Notes: generated by a model not told the origin, from the sequence alone. DNA of 64,000 bases from Erythroxylum novogranatense (GCA_029891385.1 CM057231.1:68588990-68652989), one strand, 5' to 3'. Positions 45,181-58,508 are shown, numbered from the stretch's first letter. Translations and numbers: made by a program.

Positions 45181-46252
45181 TGTAAACAATCTAGAAGGGG
45201 TGGTTGAATAGATCTTTAAACTTTTTCATAAAGTTCTACAAAAAATCAAAAGTTAATTCACACAAAAAAATTTAAACAAATTTAAATGCAAATAGTAGGG
45301 AAGAAGAGCAAACACTGTTTTTATAGAGATTCGGTACTAAGACCTATGTCCTCTACCTAAGCTCCCACTTAGGATTTGGTAAATCACTTTACTGCACACT
45401 TTTTAGTTCAGTGTGAACCTTTACAACACCTTTTGATTTCCAACACAAGCTACCGTTACAATCGATTTGTCTTACGGCACAAATCCTACCTCATAAGTGA
45501 TTTTTCTCTAATCACTCAACTCACAATAACAATGATCGAAAATTGAAAATAATAACTCTCAATACAGATGAATGGAATTAAGACCAATCTAATAGTAGAA
45601 TGAGAGCAAATTGATGGAACAATAATAGTATGCTTTGATTTGGACTACCGATCCATTAATGTTCCTCAATTTATTTGCAGACTCTAGGATGATTGTAGCC
45701 ATTGGAGAAGTCTACTAGCCGTTGCTTGATTGCTAATAGACATTGCTTGATTTCTTCATTTCCATTTGTAGTCGATTGACTCATCAGATTTTGTTCAGCT
45801 ACACCTGATAGTCGACTAGTCGTGTTGTTATAGTCGACTAGTATTAACATTTTTCACTACAGGCTTCAACTTCGCTCTTCGATCAGTCAACTAGTGCCAT
45901 GATAGTCGACTAGTGCAGCTATCTGACTGATTTGTAGTCGACTTGTAATATTTAAGTCGAGTTGTTTCAAGCCCCATCTGATGAATCTTAATTTATTAGT
46001 CAACTTATGATATGATAGTCGACATGTGCTGACTCCAACGGATATATTTAATCATATCTTCCCAAAATCTTCATCTTTAATTATCTCTAGTATGTTGAAG
46101 ATTATTTCCTTGTTGATTTCACCATGATTTATAATGTTGTCTTGATTTATTTCAATCCAAAACACCTGAAATAATTTCTTAACCAATTCTATACATTTTA
46201 TTATTATCAAAACATAAAAGGATTTAATTTGTCAACCACCATTGGTCCAACA
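45181..46252 (-). repeat. 3' LTR of copia element D
   Basis: 1072 bp. On the minus strand it begins TGTTGGACCAATGGTGG and ends GATTGTTTACA. It contains many copies of palindromic TAGTCGACTA-like motifs (45770-46030). Confidence 0.85.
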
Positions 46253-47140
46253 ATCTCCCCCTTTTTGATAATGACAAAACATTTAGAAATTGTTTAAGAA
46301 ATGAAAATAAAGAAACATTGATCAAGGTTTTATGCCTTGTCTTTTTGGTTAGATTGTCTCCCCCTTAACCATATAAATCATTGAATTCAAATAACCTTGT
46401 AAGATCAATTTTATACAAGTAATTTGATATCAAGATAGACTCAAATCAAAGACAATTTAACATACTCCCCCTTAATCAAGTAACTAAAGAATATCCAATA
46501 TCCAATTTTAGTCCCCCTTTTTGTCATAATAAAAACAATTAATATAAACAAAAATCACAATCACATTAACAAGGGAACAAGCCATCAAACACAAATAGGC
46601 TCAAGTAGCAACCCAACAATATGAAAACAATATGAAATGTCGGTCTAGGCTAGATACAAAAACCATCAAGGTGGAGAAACATCATTATGAAGAAATCTCA
46701 AAGGTAGAAAAGAATGTGTTTTTGGAGATTTGAGCAAAAAGTGATTTTTAAAGAGGACTCAGATGACTTATAGTCGACTGGTAAAGGGGTTAGTCGACTA
46801 ATAAAAATAAAAGGAAGAGTGGGGGTTGTCTGACATAAAACTAGTCGACTGGTCGTGTATAATTAATCTACTGGTTTTGAAAAATATATTAATTAGTCGA
46901 CTAGTCGAAGACTATTAGTCGATTATAACTGTAATATGTGCAACAGGCAATAGAATAACTCGAGTAATTCCTTAACTTCAGTCGACTTAAACTCCAATTA
47001 GTCAACTGGAATGAAGCTAAACTCCAAATAAATCACATTTTAGACAAAGTGTAGATCATGATGATGTATTCTCATATGGAATTGCATATTTGCCTAATAT
47101 TTGACCATTTTGTTGTGCTAATGTATGCATAAAAAATCAA

Positions 47141-47932
47141 TCAACCAATAGAATTCAAATCACACATACCAAGCCTCAATTTTATGTTCACAAACAAATC
47201 TTCCTTGAGGGGTTTAGTAAATATATCAGCTAATTGGTCACTGGTAGAAACATGCTTTAAACAAATGTCACCTTTCAAGCAATGATCACGTATAAAATGA
47301 TGTCTAATTTCTATATGCTTTGTTTTGCTATGCAAAATTGGATTTTTACTCAAACAAATTAGACTGGTATTATCACAATAAATTGGAATATTTTTAACCA
47401 CAATATCATAGTCAAGCAATTGATGTTTAATCCAATGAACTTGGGCATATGCACCTCTAGCTGCTACATTTTCAGATTCAGTAGTGGAAATAGCTATACT
47501 AACTTGCTTTTTACTAGCCCACGAGATCAAAGATGATCCTAAGAAATAACATAAGCCATTAGTGCCTTTTCTATCTACCCTACAGCCACCATGATCAGCA
47601 TCACTATAAGCATACAAATCAAAAGATTCACAACTAGGATACCATAAACCATGATTAACAGTTCTATTCAGATATCTAAAAATTCTTTTGCAAGAACTCA
47701 AATGAGAAATTTTGGGGACAAGATTGAAATCTAGCACAAAGACATGTAGCAAACATAATATCTGGTCTAGAAGCAGTTAAATATAAAAGAGAGTCGATCG
47801 TACCTCTATAAAGTTTTGATCAACATCTTCTTCATGTTCAGATTTTTCTAGGACCAAATTTGTTGCCATTGGTGTTGCTGCTACTTTGCATCCTTCTATT
47901 TTGAACTTCTTAAAAAGCTCTTTGGTATATTT
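47141..47932 (-). pseudogene. Element D RNase H
   Basis: Minus strand, 47752 to 47141: YSDADHGGCRVDRKGT, SWASKKQVSIAISTTESE, IPIYCDNTSLICLSKNP, KTKHIEIRHHFIRDH and ADIFTKPLKEDLF, all in copia RNase H order. The connecting segment 47753-47932 carries stops and a frameshift. The catalytic residues still look intact. Confidence 0.85.
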
Positions 47933-49005
47933 TTATTGGTGAATGAAGATGTCATTTTTGTCTTGCTTGATTTGCAACCCAAGAAAGAACTTGAGTTCTC
48001 CCATCATGCTCATTTCAAATTCTCTTTGCATGAGATCACTAAATTCTTTGCACAAAAATTCATTAGTAGCACCAAAAACAATATCATCAACATATATTTG
48101 ACAAATTAGCATATATTGATCAACATATTTAATAAACAAAGTATTATCAATCTTACCACTAATATAACCATTTTGAGTTAGAAAAGTACTTATCCTTTCA
48201 TACCATGCTCTAGGTGCTTGCTTTAACCCATAAAGTGCTTTCTTGAGCTTGTAGACATAATCCAGATGTTCATGATCTTCAAAACCCGATGACTATTTGA
48301 CATAAACCTCCTTTTAACTGTAGCCATTTAGAAATGCACTTTTGACATCCATTTGATTAATTTGATCCTCTTATGCGATGCAAAAGCACATAATAGTCTG
48401 ATTGCCTCCAATCGAGCCACAGGAGCATATGTCTCATTATAATCAAGGCCTTCTTCTTGATAAAATCCTTGAGCTACTAACCTTGATTTATTCTTGATTG
48501 CTACACCATTCTCATCATATTTTATCCTATCTACCCACTTGACTCTAATAATAGTCTTGTCCTTTGGTGGAGCTACCAAATCCCATACATTATTCCTCTC
48601 GAATTGATTAAGCTCTTCTTGCATAGCTAATAACCAATTTTCATCTTCAAAAGCCTCATTTATATTCTTGGGTTCCACTAATGAGATGAAAGCTGAGTTG
48701 CTCATATGCTCATAGACATTCCTCCTAGTTCTTAAACCTTCATTCAAGCTATAAATTACTTGCTCCATAGGATGGTTCTTTGCTTTTGCCCATGCTTTGA
48801 TGTTAGGTATATGGTCTTCTTCTTCTAATTTCATTTCTTCAATCTTGGATCCAATTTCTTCAACTCCATTTCCTAAATTTCCTGCATCATCATCAAAACA
48901 AACCTTTCTCGGGGGTGAAATCATATCATCGAATTTAACATGAATATGTTCTTCAACACACTTAGTTCTATTATTATAGAATCTAAATGCCTTACTAGAC
49001 AGTGA
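47933..49005 (-). pseudogene. Element D reverse transcriptase and integrase C-end
   Basis: Minus strand: SSKAFRFYNNRTKCVEEHIH (integrase end, about 49000), then DENWLLAMQEELNQFERNNVW, RLVAQGFYQEEGLDYNETYA, a break at about 48330, and IYVDDIVFGATNEFLCKEF (active site intact) with MSMMGELKFFLGLQIKQ. A stop at 47933 and a decayed middle (48140-48330) inactivate it. Confidence 0.85.
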
Positions 49006-49137
49006 AAGCAACAAAACCTTGAGGTTGGGTGTTCGATTCCCACCAAAGAGGACAATACTGATTTGTGTTGGATGTCGCGGTATAACCCGCAAACACACGC
49101 TGGGTGGGAAATGCTAGCTCAGGTGTGGGGTCTAACA
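49005..49137. repeat. Filler with a short shared repeat in element D
   Basis: Between pol and the partial 5' LTR lies sequence with a Pol III B-box-like TGTTCGATTCCCACC (49030-49044). Then comes a short unit beginning TGTTGGATGTCGCGG at 49066 and ending GGTCTAACA at 49137. A close relative of this unit is at 56542-56623. It may have arrived as a SINE-like or LTR fragment during the deletion. Confidence 0.5.
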
Positions 49138-49354
49138 CCAACGGATATATTTAATTAGACCTTTCCATAATCTTCATGTTTAATTGTCTCTAGCATGTTG
49201 AAGATTATTTCCTTCTTGATTTCACCATGATTTATAATGCTGTCTTGATTTATTTCAATCCAAAACACCTGAAATAATTTCTTAACCAATTCTATACATT
49301 TTATTATATCAAAACATAAAAGGATTTAATTTGTCAAACACCATTGGTCCAATA

Positions 49355-49677
49355 TTGTTCCTTTGTTATAATCTCATCCTAATCCTGTTTCTTTCCCTTT
49401 CAACTGTTTTCAAAGACTCCATCTAGTTCTCATCCAATCAAACTTATTTTTAAGCTTTGTTTTATCCCATGGTAAGTTGATTGCTTTGTGAAATTCTTCC
49501 TCCACCTTCTTCTGTGGTAACCTTTGACCAATAACACCACCGCATTTTCCCTTACTCTTTTCAATATATTGGTTACAAATGTCATAAAAGATAAGAAGAG
49601 TTTTTTCGCCAATGAATCCTACCTATATCATTCCCCCCTTGGCTTCCTCCTTTGTTGCCTTTTTGGGATGATGCCAT
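49355..49677 (-). pseudogene. Harbinger ORF1, N-terminal DNA-binding part
   Basis: ATG at 49677 gives MASSQKGNKGGSQGG. After a 1-bp frame loss near 49615 the Myb/SANT-like domain is clear: FYDICNQYIEKSKGKC, LPQKKVEEEFHKAINLPW, then KLKNKFDWMRTRW and QLKGKETGLG-DYNKGT. Two in-frame stops replace Trp or similar codons. The copia element on the left begins directly after the last Thr codon. Confidence 0.82.
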
Positions 49678-52600
49678 CTAATCATATAAGATAAAAAATA
49701 TTATATGCTAGTTAATCAATTTGCAATTGATTTCACTACTTAATTAGTTTTACTAGCTTGAATTAGACTAGTTCAACAAAATAAATATATAATTACTTTT
49801 ATCATCATAATATTTTATTAATTACTTAATTTAAAATTATTGTATCTCTTAATTTAAAATGAGTAATAGAATTAAAATGTGAATATTATTTAAAATTATA
49901 TAAATTGTAATATATTTTTATTTAAATTATTATATTATTAAAATTTTATTAAATTACTATTTTATATATATTAATTTATGAAAATTATACTTTTTTGGTA
50001 ACAAAAGAACAATTAAATAATATTAGAAAAGATAAACATGAAAATAAAAAAGAGAGAGTTAGGGATAAAACATGAAAATACAAATGAGAGAGTTAAGGAT
50101 AAAATAAAATGGTTGCAAGTTAGGAGTTAGGGATAAAACAAAATGATTGCAAGTTAGAGAGAAAATAAAAAAGAGAGAAAAGAGAGACTTAGGGATAAAA
50201 CAAAATGGTTGCAAGTTAGGCTTCAGTGAAATGATAAGAGAGAGTTCTAAATTAACAAGGCTTTTATAAAAAATAATGATACTTTTTTGTTCACTAAATT
50301 TGACAAGTTTAAAATAGCATTTCAAAAACATGAGTGTGCGTTAAAATAAAAAATATTAGTGCATTAAAATAAAAATATTACCTATTTTTCTTTTAAATTA
50401 CTGTTTGTTTATATATTAGAATATTGATTTTCGTGAATGCTACTGAGGTTAGATATAGGTTGTAGAGTGTAGTAGAATGAAGCATGTTTTATATATATGA
50501 ATAATTACTTACAACATGGCTCATGTGAAGAAATGTCTTTGTTGAAACAATAAAAATAAATTTTATTAAAAGCTATTAAAAAGAATAAATGATAAGGGTC
50601 GTATATTTGTTATAAATCTTAAGAGCTAAGAAGCAAATAAAAATCCATGCATGTTGTGCGATAATGACAGCTTAGAAAGTGGAGTATAGGTATTTTAATA
50701 CATAGTCTAGCTATGTTAGGTCATAAATTTATATTTTGTTAGCAACCTAAACTCCATTAAAATAGCCTCCAACATTTGCCTTTTAGATGTTATTGATTTG
50801 ACCTCTATCAAACCCCATCATCTACTCACATGTACATGTCACACATTAAGCAAATAATTTATAAATATTAGAAGGATTTAAGAAAAATCAATAGTAAATA
50901 ATATCGAAAATGATCAATATAAACAAACATATATTTTATAGCATTTAAAAACATAAATTTATAAAGAAGGGTTATGATTACGACATTATAAAACTATTAC
51001 ACATAAGCCCTTTTTTCTTCTTTACTTTTTATTTCTTCTTTCGATCCCCACTCTATCAAAAATAGGCCACAAAATATAGCAAGTTATGTCACTCTTATAA
51101 GAATAATAAGACATAATTCTTGAAAAAATAGCACTAAACTAATCATTAGATGATCAATTATAACTGATTAAAGACAAAAACATTGACAAATGATTAATAA
51201 AACAATGTAGCATTGAATATCTGATGAAACAATTTATAAGGCTCTTATCAGTTGAATGCTACCACACATAGTAAATCACTAACGATGTTTAATGGCTTAG
51301 GTACAAATGGGACTAACTTTGTGCTAACAAAACCATTGGTACTATACTATACTATAGAAATAGTAAGAGTCATTTGATGTGTTATCGATTATCGGTCTTA
51401 GCTTCCATGATCACATGCCATTGCCATCACCAGTCACCACTATTTGTGGCCAAGTTATGGAGAGATATAAGTGTGTTCTTCTTACCTAACATAAATAATG
51501 GAGACCTTGTGCTGTTTTGATGTGGACCATATAACTTCAAAATTTACAAAAACTTGTAGTCCAATGCATAAAAAAAACTGATATACAATTGTCAGAATAT
51601 AAAAACAACTCTCACCTATTTCAGAGTGATCTTTATATGAAAATAGGCTTTTAAATTCAATTTTTAGAACATAAGGCCTTTCAAAAAAGAGAATTGAACT
51701 GTACATAAAGATACAAAATCTGATCAGACATAAGATATGAAACCATCAAGATATTCAATTAAGGGAATCAAACTTTATACATCATTGAAAAGGAAGAATG
51801 ATCTAATTTGCAAATCCCCAAAATAGCACTTAGATCACCACACTTCTGAAGAACTTGATGACTGAAAAAAAACAAGTACTAAAGACTAACAAATAACAAT
51901 TGTGTTAAGTTGTTCCATTTTATAGGTGAACAATAGACAGTGGGCAGTTGTGAGTAATAAATAAAAATAATAAATAAATAACTAGCTACAGCCTCCACGA
52001 AATTAATGCAACTTTCTACAACATACTTCGTTGTTCAACTACAGCAAATCCATTTATATCTCAATTACTATCGGACTTCATGTAATGAAAAATCTATCTC
52101 AGATATACTTTCATTAAATGTTAGATTTTATTTCAAACTAGTTACAAAGAGGAACTACAGGCATGTTATGTTAAATCAACAGATAGTTACAACTAGTTAC
52201 AACAGAGTTAATTATAATGGATAGATAGTTATAGTTATAAGTTACCAGGCGAGAAATTCTATCACGCAGAGCATAGTGCATGAGTAGGCCTACAACAACT
52301 GAAACATTGAAGGAGTCTACCACCATTCATTGGAATGCTACAGTGCAAATATGAAAATTCTAAGGCCTCATCACTTATTCCCCTATTTCAGGGACCCTCT
52401 GATGTTAGTATTGAATTAACTAAAAATTTGAATATGGACAGATGTTATTCATAATAGCAAGGGGAATAAAAGAGAACCATAATTGCTGCTACAATATAAA
52501 GAGGCATCTCAATAGTATACACTTTAGAATGCATTACAATAGGAAGTATATTTATAATTTGCTTTCTCAATTGTAACTTATAATTGTTTGCTTGCAAATC

Positions 52601-53228
52601 CTATATTCTACAAGCAATTAAATTTATGGACAAACTCTTTCAAATACCAAAAAGAGGGAAAAATATTACTCTTACTTGTCTACTTAGATGTTAAAGTTTA
52701 AATATGTAACATCACATTCCTATATTAAGAGTTAGAGCCTAAAAATACGATACATGTTAGATCAAAGAGAGATTAAGAAAACTACATTTTCACGCTCATA
52801 CGTAATGTTAGCATACACACATGTGAATTTGAATTTTTGCACACATTAAAATGATTGTACATGCATTCGTTGACATTCCGGGTATAATTGATTATAAATG
52901 TTCTTATATGAGAATTGGGAATTATTTGTATTGAAAACCAAATTGCAGAAGTATAAATAGTTGGAATAAAATTTTGGTAAATTTTAGGAGAAATTTTCAA
53001 AAAATGTTAGGTATACTGGCCTAGTAAAAATGCCACTTGGCAAATAAATTGATGAATGAAAATAGAAATAATAATTCAATGATATTGAAGAAATTTCATA
53101 GATGACTTTGGATTTATTGAGAAAATGATATTGAGAATTTGGAGACAATTAAAGTAGAAATTTGGGAGAAAAATGGATTGATTATTAAGATTTATATAGT
53201 AGCATAGGTGAAAGGCATTAGCATTTAT
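49678..53228. other. Gene-free AT-rich region
   Basis: Very AT-rich, with no coding sequence of known type. A purine-rich stretch at 50030-50240 contains a phrase around TTAGGGATAAAACA repeated several times. DNA at about 52850-52900 resembles 58270-58330 (TGTACATGCATTC and GGTATAATTG), so S3 seems to have inserted into a repeat also present to its right. No gypsy continuation is visible. Confidence 0.4.
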
Positions 53229-56200
53229 TGTTGGACCCCGATCTTTGAGTGAAATTTGAATTATGAAAATGAAATTTAAGGAGTGCTTGGTGAATGTATT
53301 GTATAATAGATGGCTTAAAATTTAAAGAATATTGAGAAGAAAAGAAATGATTTGATTTTGATATCTTTGGGGTTTTGAGTGGATTGGTATGGTTTATGAA
53401 ATTAAGTAGATGAGTTGATTGAAATTAAGTTAAAAATCAAGAAATAAAGAGAGAAAGTGTGAGAAGATGAAAAAAATTGTAAAAAGTTTGACTTTTTGGC
53501 CTTTGAGGGTTGATTTTTGATTTAGGAAAATTTTGATAAAATGGTCTTCTGGAAACTTGTAGATTATGTCAAGAGCTTTAGTAGCCATAAAGTTTGAAAT
53601 TTTCGATATCGGAGTGGAAGTTATGATCATCAAAGTTTATGTTTGAAAGGTTTGACTTTTATTATGGTTGAAACTTTGACTGAGAAATTAACCTAGTTAG
53701 AGGTTAATTGAGCTTTGATGTTCTTCATGAAAATTGAAGGGTTTGTTTTGATCTTTCTTTCGATATAAAGTATGCAATTTTCGATCTCGGAATAATAAGT
53801 TATAATTTTACAAGTTTATATTGTGGTTTTAGCATGATTATTAGAGGATAGTATCTTTGACCAAAAATGGACTCCTTAGAGTCGAATTGATTTTATGTCC
53901 TTCATGGAAGATGTAGAGCTTCCTTTAAGCTTTCTATAGACTAAGTTTGTCAAAATTGGAGTTCGGGATTAAGAGTTATGAATTTTGGAAGTTTTAGATT
54001 TTTATGTTTAAAAAAAAGAAAAATGAAGTCCCCGTCGTGAAGGACGACACGTGATCTGGCGATGGCGACCATTCTGCCTCGTTTTTCCTTTAGTTTCTTC
54101 TTCTCCTCCAATCCGACCTTGTTCACTATTTTGCTCATATCTTTCCGTCCGACATCCGATTGAGTTGATTCTTGTGGCGTTGGATTCCTAAGACAATTCC
54201 TACATCCTCATGGAAAATTTGTAATTTTATGAGATTAAATTAATGGTGATTAATTTAATCAAAGTGAGTTGGAAAATTTTTTGAACATTGTTCAGTATTT
54301 TGTGAAATTCGGGATCTGTAGAGATCCGATTGAAGCGATTCTTAAGGCGAAATAAAGATAAGACAAGGGGCTACAAATCATATGAAGAAATGAAATGTCA
54401 ATTTTGCCCCTAAGACCTTCGAATTATGAATGTAAGTTCGGATTAGAGTGTAATTTTTGGATTAGGAACACCTGAGAGTATTTTGAGCATAACTTTTGAT
54501 CTGGGAATCGAAATGAGGGGATTCTTGTTTTGAATTAAACTTGAGACATAAAGCTACAATTGTTATGAAGACATTGAGTTTCAATTCTGGGATTAAGAAT
54601 GTAAATGTTTGGACGGAAATAATCGTACATGGAAAATGTGTTAGAATATGGATATACCCGAACTGTTTTGCGCATAACTTTTGGTGTAGTGATCTGATTT
54701 GAGTGCGGTCGGTGGTGTTGGATTCATATGATCTAGAGGAACAATTTTTTAAGAAGAAAGTTTGTCCAAATTATTTCGTTTAGCTGCTCAAATTCTGGAC
54801 GCGAAATGACAATTTTTTTTAGACACATTGAAGGGCAATTTTGGAAATAGGCTTAAAAAAAGGGGCATAAGAGTCTTTAGCCTATCATTTTTAATGACAT
54901 GGCAATCAGATTAAGAAGTGGATGTCGTTTTTGGGGAATTCAAGATGGTTCTAGAAATAATAAGAGAAGAAGGAAGAAAAGAAAAGAGAGGGAAAGAAGA
55001 AGCTACTAAGAATGGAGAGAAGAAGAAGAAAGAAAGGAATTTTATGGGTTTTCTTAGAGATTTTCGTGGGTTCCAAGAGCAAAGAGGAGGAAGAAGAACA
55101 AAGGGGAAGAAGAAGATTTCGTGGGTCTCATTCTTCAAGGTAAGGGTTTCGAAATTTCTTGGATTTATGGGTAGATTCTTGTCTTTCATGCTTACTAAGG
55201 GTGATTAGAAGAGTTCTTGAGTTGAGCTTGAATAAGAAAAGAAAAGGGTTAAGTTTTCATGGAAGAGAAGAAAATCTGATTTTTGTGGGTTAGGGATTTC
55301 GGAATTTTCTTGGTTCTCTTATTGGGGTTTTCCCTTTCTTGCTTAAACATGGTGATTTAAAGAGGTATTTATGAAAGAACAAGGAAAAGAAGAGCTTTGG
55401 AAGCTAAGTGAAAATTTTGTTTTCGTGGGTTTCATAGAGGTGGGGAGATTTTCGAATTTTATCGGTTATGTGGATGAGTTTTGATGTTAATGGGTTAGAT
55501 AAGGTTTGGGTAAGGTTAGGTTGGTTGAAATTCAAGTTTTGTCATTCTTGGGAAGATTTGACATTGTGACATTATGTTCATCGAGATTTTATACCTTGAT
55601 TATGGTTAAACAAAGCATTTGGGGGTTTAAGAAAAATCAGATTTGTGTTGGTCTTTTTAAGGCATGAGATTGTTGAAAATTTTGATTCAATTGGATAGGT
55701 GTTGATGCTATTGGTTTAGTTAAAGTATAGGTAAGATTATTTGGTTGAAAGTCAAAGTTTTCCCATTCTTTAAAATTTTCAGCATTGAGTTCTCTTGGTA
55801 AATTGGGGATTTTTGTGTTTGATGAAGGAGAATTGAGGCAATTAAGGAAGAGCCAAGGTATTGACCAATTCTAGAGTTAAAAGAAAGGTCTTTGGTCCGA
55901 GAAGAAAAGCTTAAGGAAATTCGGTAGTAGTATATTTATTTATTGAATTATAAGCTAAATGTGAATTTTGAAAATTAAAGAAAGCAAAATTTGATTTTGA
56001 TAAATTATTATGGATAAAATGTTTGAAAAGGATGTAAATGTTTGAAATTATGATTTCAATAGAGTAAAATGAGTTTTAGAAAATACAAGACTTATGAATT
56101 TCATGGTTTCAAATTATGTGATTTATGATTTAAATGATTTAAAGAAATTAGTGCATGTTTGGTCATGAATGTGATTATTATGTGATTAATTTGGCGATGT

Positions 56201-57983
56201 GCATTTCATTAGATTGATTATGTGAATTCATGTAAATATATGCTTGTGTCATTTATGACACAATTTGATATATGAGATGAAAAATGTGAAAAGCAAGATG
56301 TTTGAAAAGTGCCTTGGCCATCTGAAATTATGTTTTGCTTATGTGCTATATGGGTTTGGTAAGGTTCTTTGTGAGTCATTGTCTCTACTTGTTATAGCCT
56401 TCTCCGGCTGCCGCTAGTGGCATAGGAGTTCGATCTCGGACTCCCCTGCATTCACGTTCGCATAGAATCGCTATGCGGGAATGTGCGATCGTCTGTTTTG
56501 GACCGAATCAAACCAAACCATTTGATGTGTTATGTGATTTGTGTTGGATGCCGCGGTATAACCCGCAAATACACGTTGCAGTATAACCTGTAAACACTTA
56601 CGGGTGGGGTGTGGGGTCCAACACTAAACCACTTGACGTGTTATGTGATTTTGCTTTGTTTATGTTGTAATGTATTATGACGTGATGCATTCATATTTGA
56701 AATTGTACATGAGAAATGAGAAAGTAAATGTTTATGAATACTTTGAAACAAATGAAGATTTGGAAATTTTAGAAAATGTTGATGAAGGTTTATGAATGTT
56801 TTGAAAGGTTTTAAAATGAGTTTTTGGAGAAATTCTTAAATGGGAAATGTTTGAAAAGTTTGAAAAATAAAAGATTTTTTTTGCTTATTGTTCAGTTTAT
56901 AAATATATTATCCACGAGCTTCCGAGCTCACCCCCCTTTCATCCCCATCTCCAGGTTTTCACGCAGGAGATCGGATGGAAGACGAGTATGATGTCAACCC
57001 GATAGTTTTTGTATGCTTTGTTTTATGTGTAATGTTGGAGTTTAGTTTTGAAGTTGTGAAAAAGGTTTATGGATTATGTATTGCTTTTGTTTATGGCTTG
57101 AAAGGTCATCATGTAAGTTTATGATGTATTTCAGTTATGAGTTATGTATGATTGTGGAATAGATTTTGTACGTAAATTTGAATTGAGATGGATATAAATG
57201 GCAATTGGAATGTATATGAATGGCTTGTGATTGAATTGTGGATATTTGAGTTGAGATGTATTATGGATTGGAATGATGAAATGTTTAGAACTAAGATTGT
57301 GTTTCTTGTGGTGTTTGGATGCCGAACGGGAGGTCCGATGTTGCCTTGTGCTATTGGATTATGTATTAGAAGTGCGTTTCTTTGGTTTTTAAATTTTTGG
57401 GCTGTCAAAATACAATCGTTATGCTGCCGAAATTTCGGTAAAATTTTGGTAAAATGGGTTTAAAGAAATGAGTTTGAGGATTTATACGATTGTATGAGAA
57501 ATGATTAAGATGAATTAAGTGAATTGAAATTGGTGAGGATGAGTTTCAAAAAGGAATTGTATGGAATGGTTATGATTTGAATGAGATTGATTAAAGAGAA
57601 AAGGCATGAATAAGAGGAAAAAAAAATTATACCGGTTTTGGATGGATAGTCTAGGAATTCCAACACGACGCTTTTCTTTGTTCGTTGTTTCGGGATGTCG
57701 GATTTGGTTGCTTTGGTTCGATCTGTTTCGTATCCGTTTTCGATTCGTATTCGATCCGTAATTGTTTCGTATTTTGGCTATTCGATAATATGATTTCGAT
57801 TCATAAATCCGATTTGTATTTTGCATCCGTATTTTGGTATTCGTACTTTGTTTTGCAAGCGCTTTTGATTCGTACTTATTCGATTCACTCGCTTATTTTC
57901 GCCTCGCTTTGTACTTTTTTCCGCATTTCGTTTTAACATTGCCGTTTTTGGTTGGGATCCGGTTTTCGGATCGGATCCCAACA
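53229..57983 (+). mobile_element. Solo LTR S3 (4.8 kb, close relative of S1)
   Basis: Starts TGTTGGACCCCGATCTTTG and ends CGGATCGGATCCCAACA. Perfect 5-bp duplication TTTAT at 53224-53228 and 57984-57988. Its order is the same as S1: 180-bp arrays (53540-54740), purine-rich region with AAGGTAAG (about 55138), a gtgccttggcca block (56308), ccgctagtggcatagg (about 56411), CCACGAGCTTCCGAGCTCAC (about 56911), end. Three left units are present where S1 has four, and the slot between arrays is short (54010-54130). The last 300 bp are a degenerate mixture of TTCGTAT and TCGATCCG motifs, as in S1. Confidence 0.82.
56542..56623. repeat. 82-bp repeat inside S3 (copy of the 49066 unit)
   Basis: Begins TGTTGGATGCCGCGGTATA and ends GGGGTCCAACA. 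It is absent from the same place in S1. About 26 bp on its left (56514-56540) are repeated on its right (56626-56651), so it arrived with a partial tandem duplication. Its ends look like a miniature LTR. Confidence 0.6.
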
Positions 57984-58434
57984 TTTATTTTATATGGTAA
58001 GTGTTGTGACATGTGTCATGACACTTACCAAGCTTTTTAACCCACATTTATTCACATCTATGGAAAGGCCATCTTCATTTTGTCATGTCTTTCATTTTCA
58101 TGAAATACTCTCATCTTATTCATCTCTTTTTCTACGATACAAAGCTCTCATTGTAACATCTCATTACTTGTGGGAGGGTTAGAATAGTAAATATGAGTGA
58201 TTAATGAGAGTTATAGATGGACTTCCATGCTTATGCATAAAAAAGCCACGCACTTATACATGAATAGTGAATGAATTTGCACATGAAAATAATTTTACAT
58301 GCATTCATGAATAATTCGGTATAATTGGATTGATCTATGAATTTTTAGAGTAAGAACATTTTACATTGGAAAATATTAGTGATTGGTGGAAATATTTTAT
58401 TTGTATATGTTGGTGAATTTATGGAGTATTGAGA

Positions 58435-58436
<2 letters not shown>

Positions 58437-58502
<66 letters not shown>
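58437..58502. repeat. (AT)n microsatellite, about 32 units
   Basis: Uninterrupted AT dinucleotides, about 64 bp; likely length-variable. Confidence 0.95.

Positions 58503-58508
<6 letters not shown>

Larger units (their letters stand above)
45181..49354 (-). mobile_element. Copia element D, internally deleted (minus strand)
   Basis: The 3' LTR is 45181-46252, with the polypurine tract CAAAAAGGGGGAGAT (minus strand) just beyond at 46253-46267. The internal part keeps RNase H, RT and the end of integrase. The 5' LTR is reduced to about 49138-49354. Gag, protease and most of integrase are missing; between the remaining pol (about 49005) and the partial LTR lies foreign filler. Flanks are TTTTT (45176-45180) and TTGTT (49355-49359), a 5-bp duplication with one mismatch, confirmed by the Harbinger frame. 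The LTR belongs to the same family as the element at 62696 on the plus strand. Confidence 0.85.
35694..49677 (-). mobile_element. PIF/Harbinger DNA transposon, 3'-truncated, with nested insertions
   Basis: On the minus strand, in order: ORF1 (Myb/SANT-like DNA-binding protein) from the ATG at 49677 to 44309, then the DDE transposase from about 44060 to 35694. Both genes are required for PIF/Harbinger transposition. ORF1 is split by a copia element (45181-49354) and the transposase by element X (36409-43555). Both joins restore the reading frame when one 5-bp duplication is removed. Without the inserts the remnant is about 2.7 kb. The transposase C-terminus runs directly into gypsy RT near 35693, so the 3' end and its terminal inverted repeat are lost. 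I could not identify the 5' terminal repeat. Confidence 0.88.

Noticed and set aside
54911..55208. Charged open frames in the purine-rich block of S3
   Set aside because: Lys/Glu/Arg-rich products of A/G-rich DNA, open in several frames and not conserved as protein in S1.
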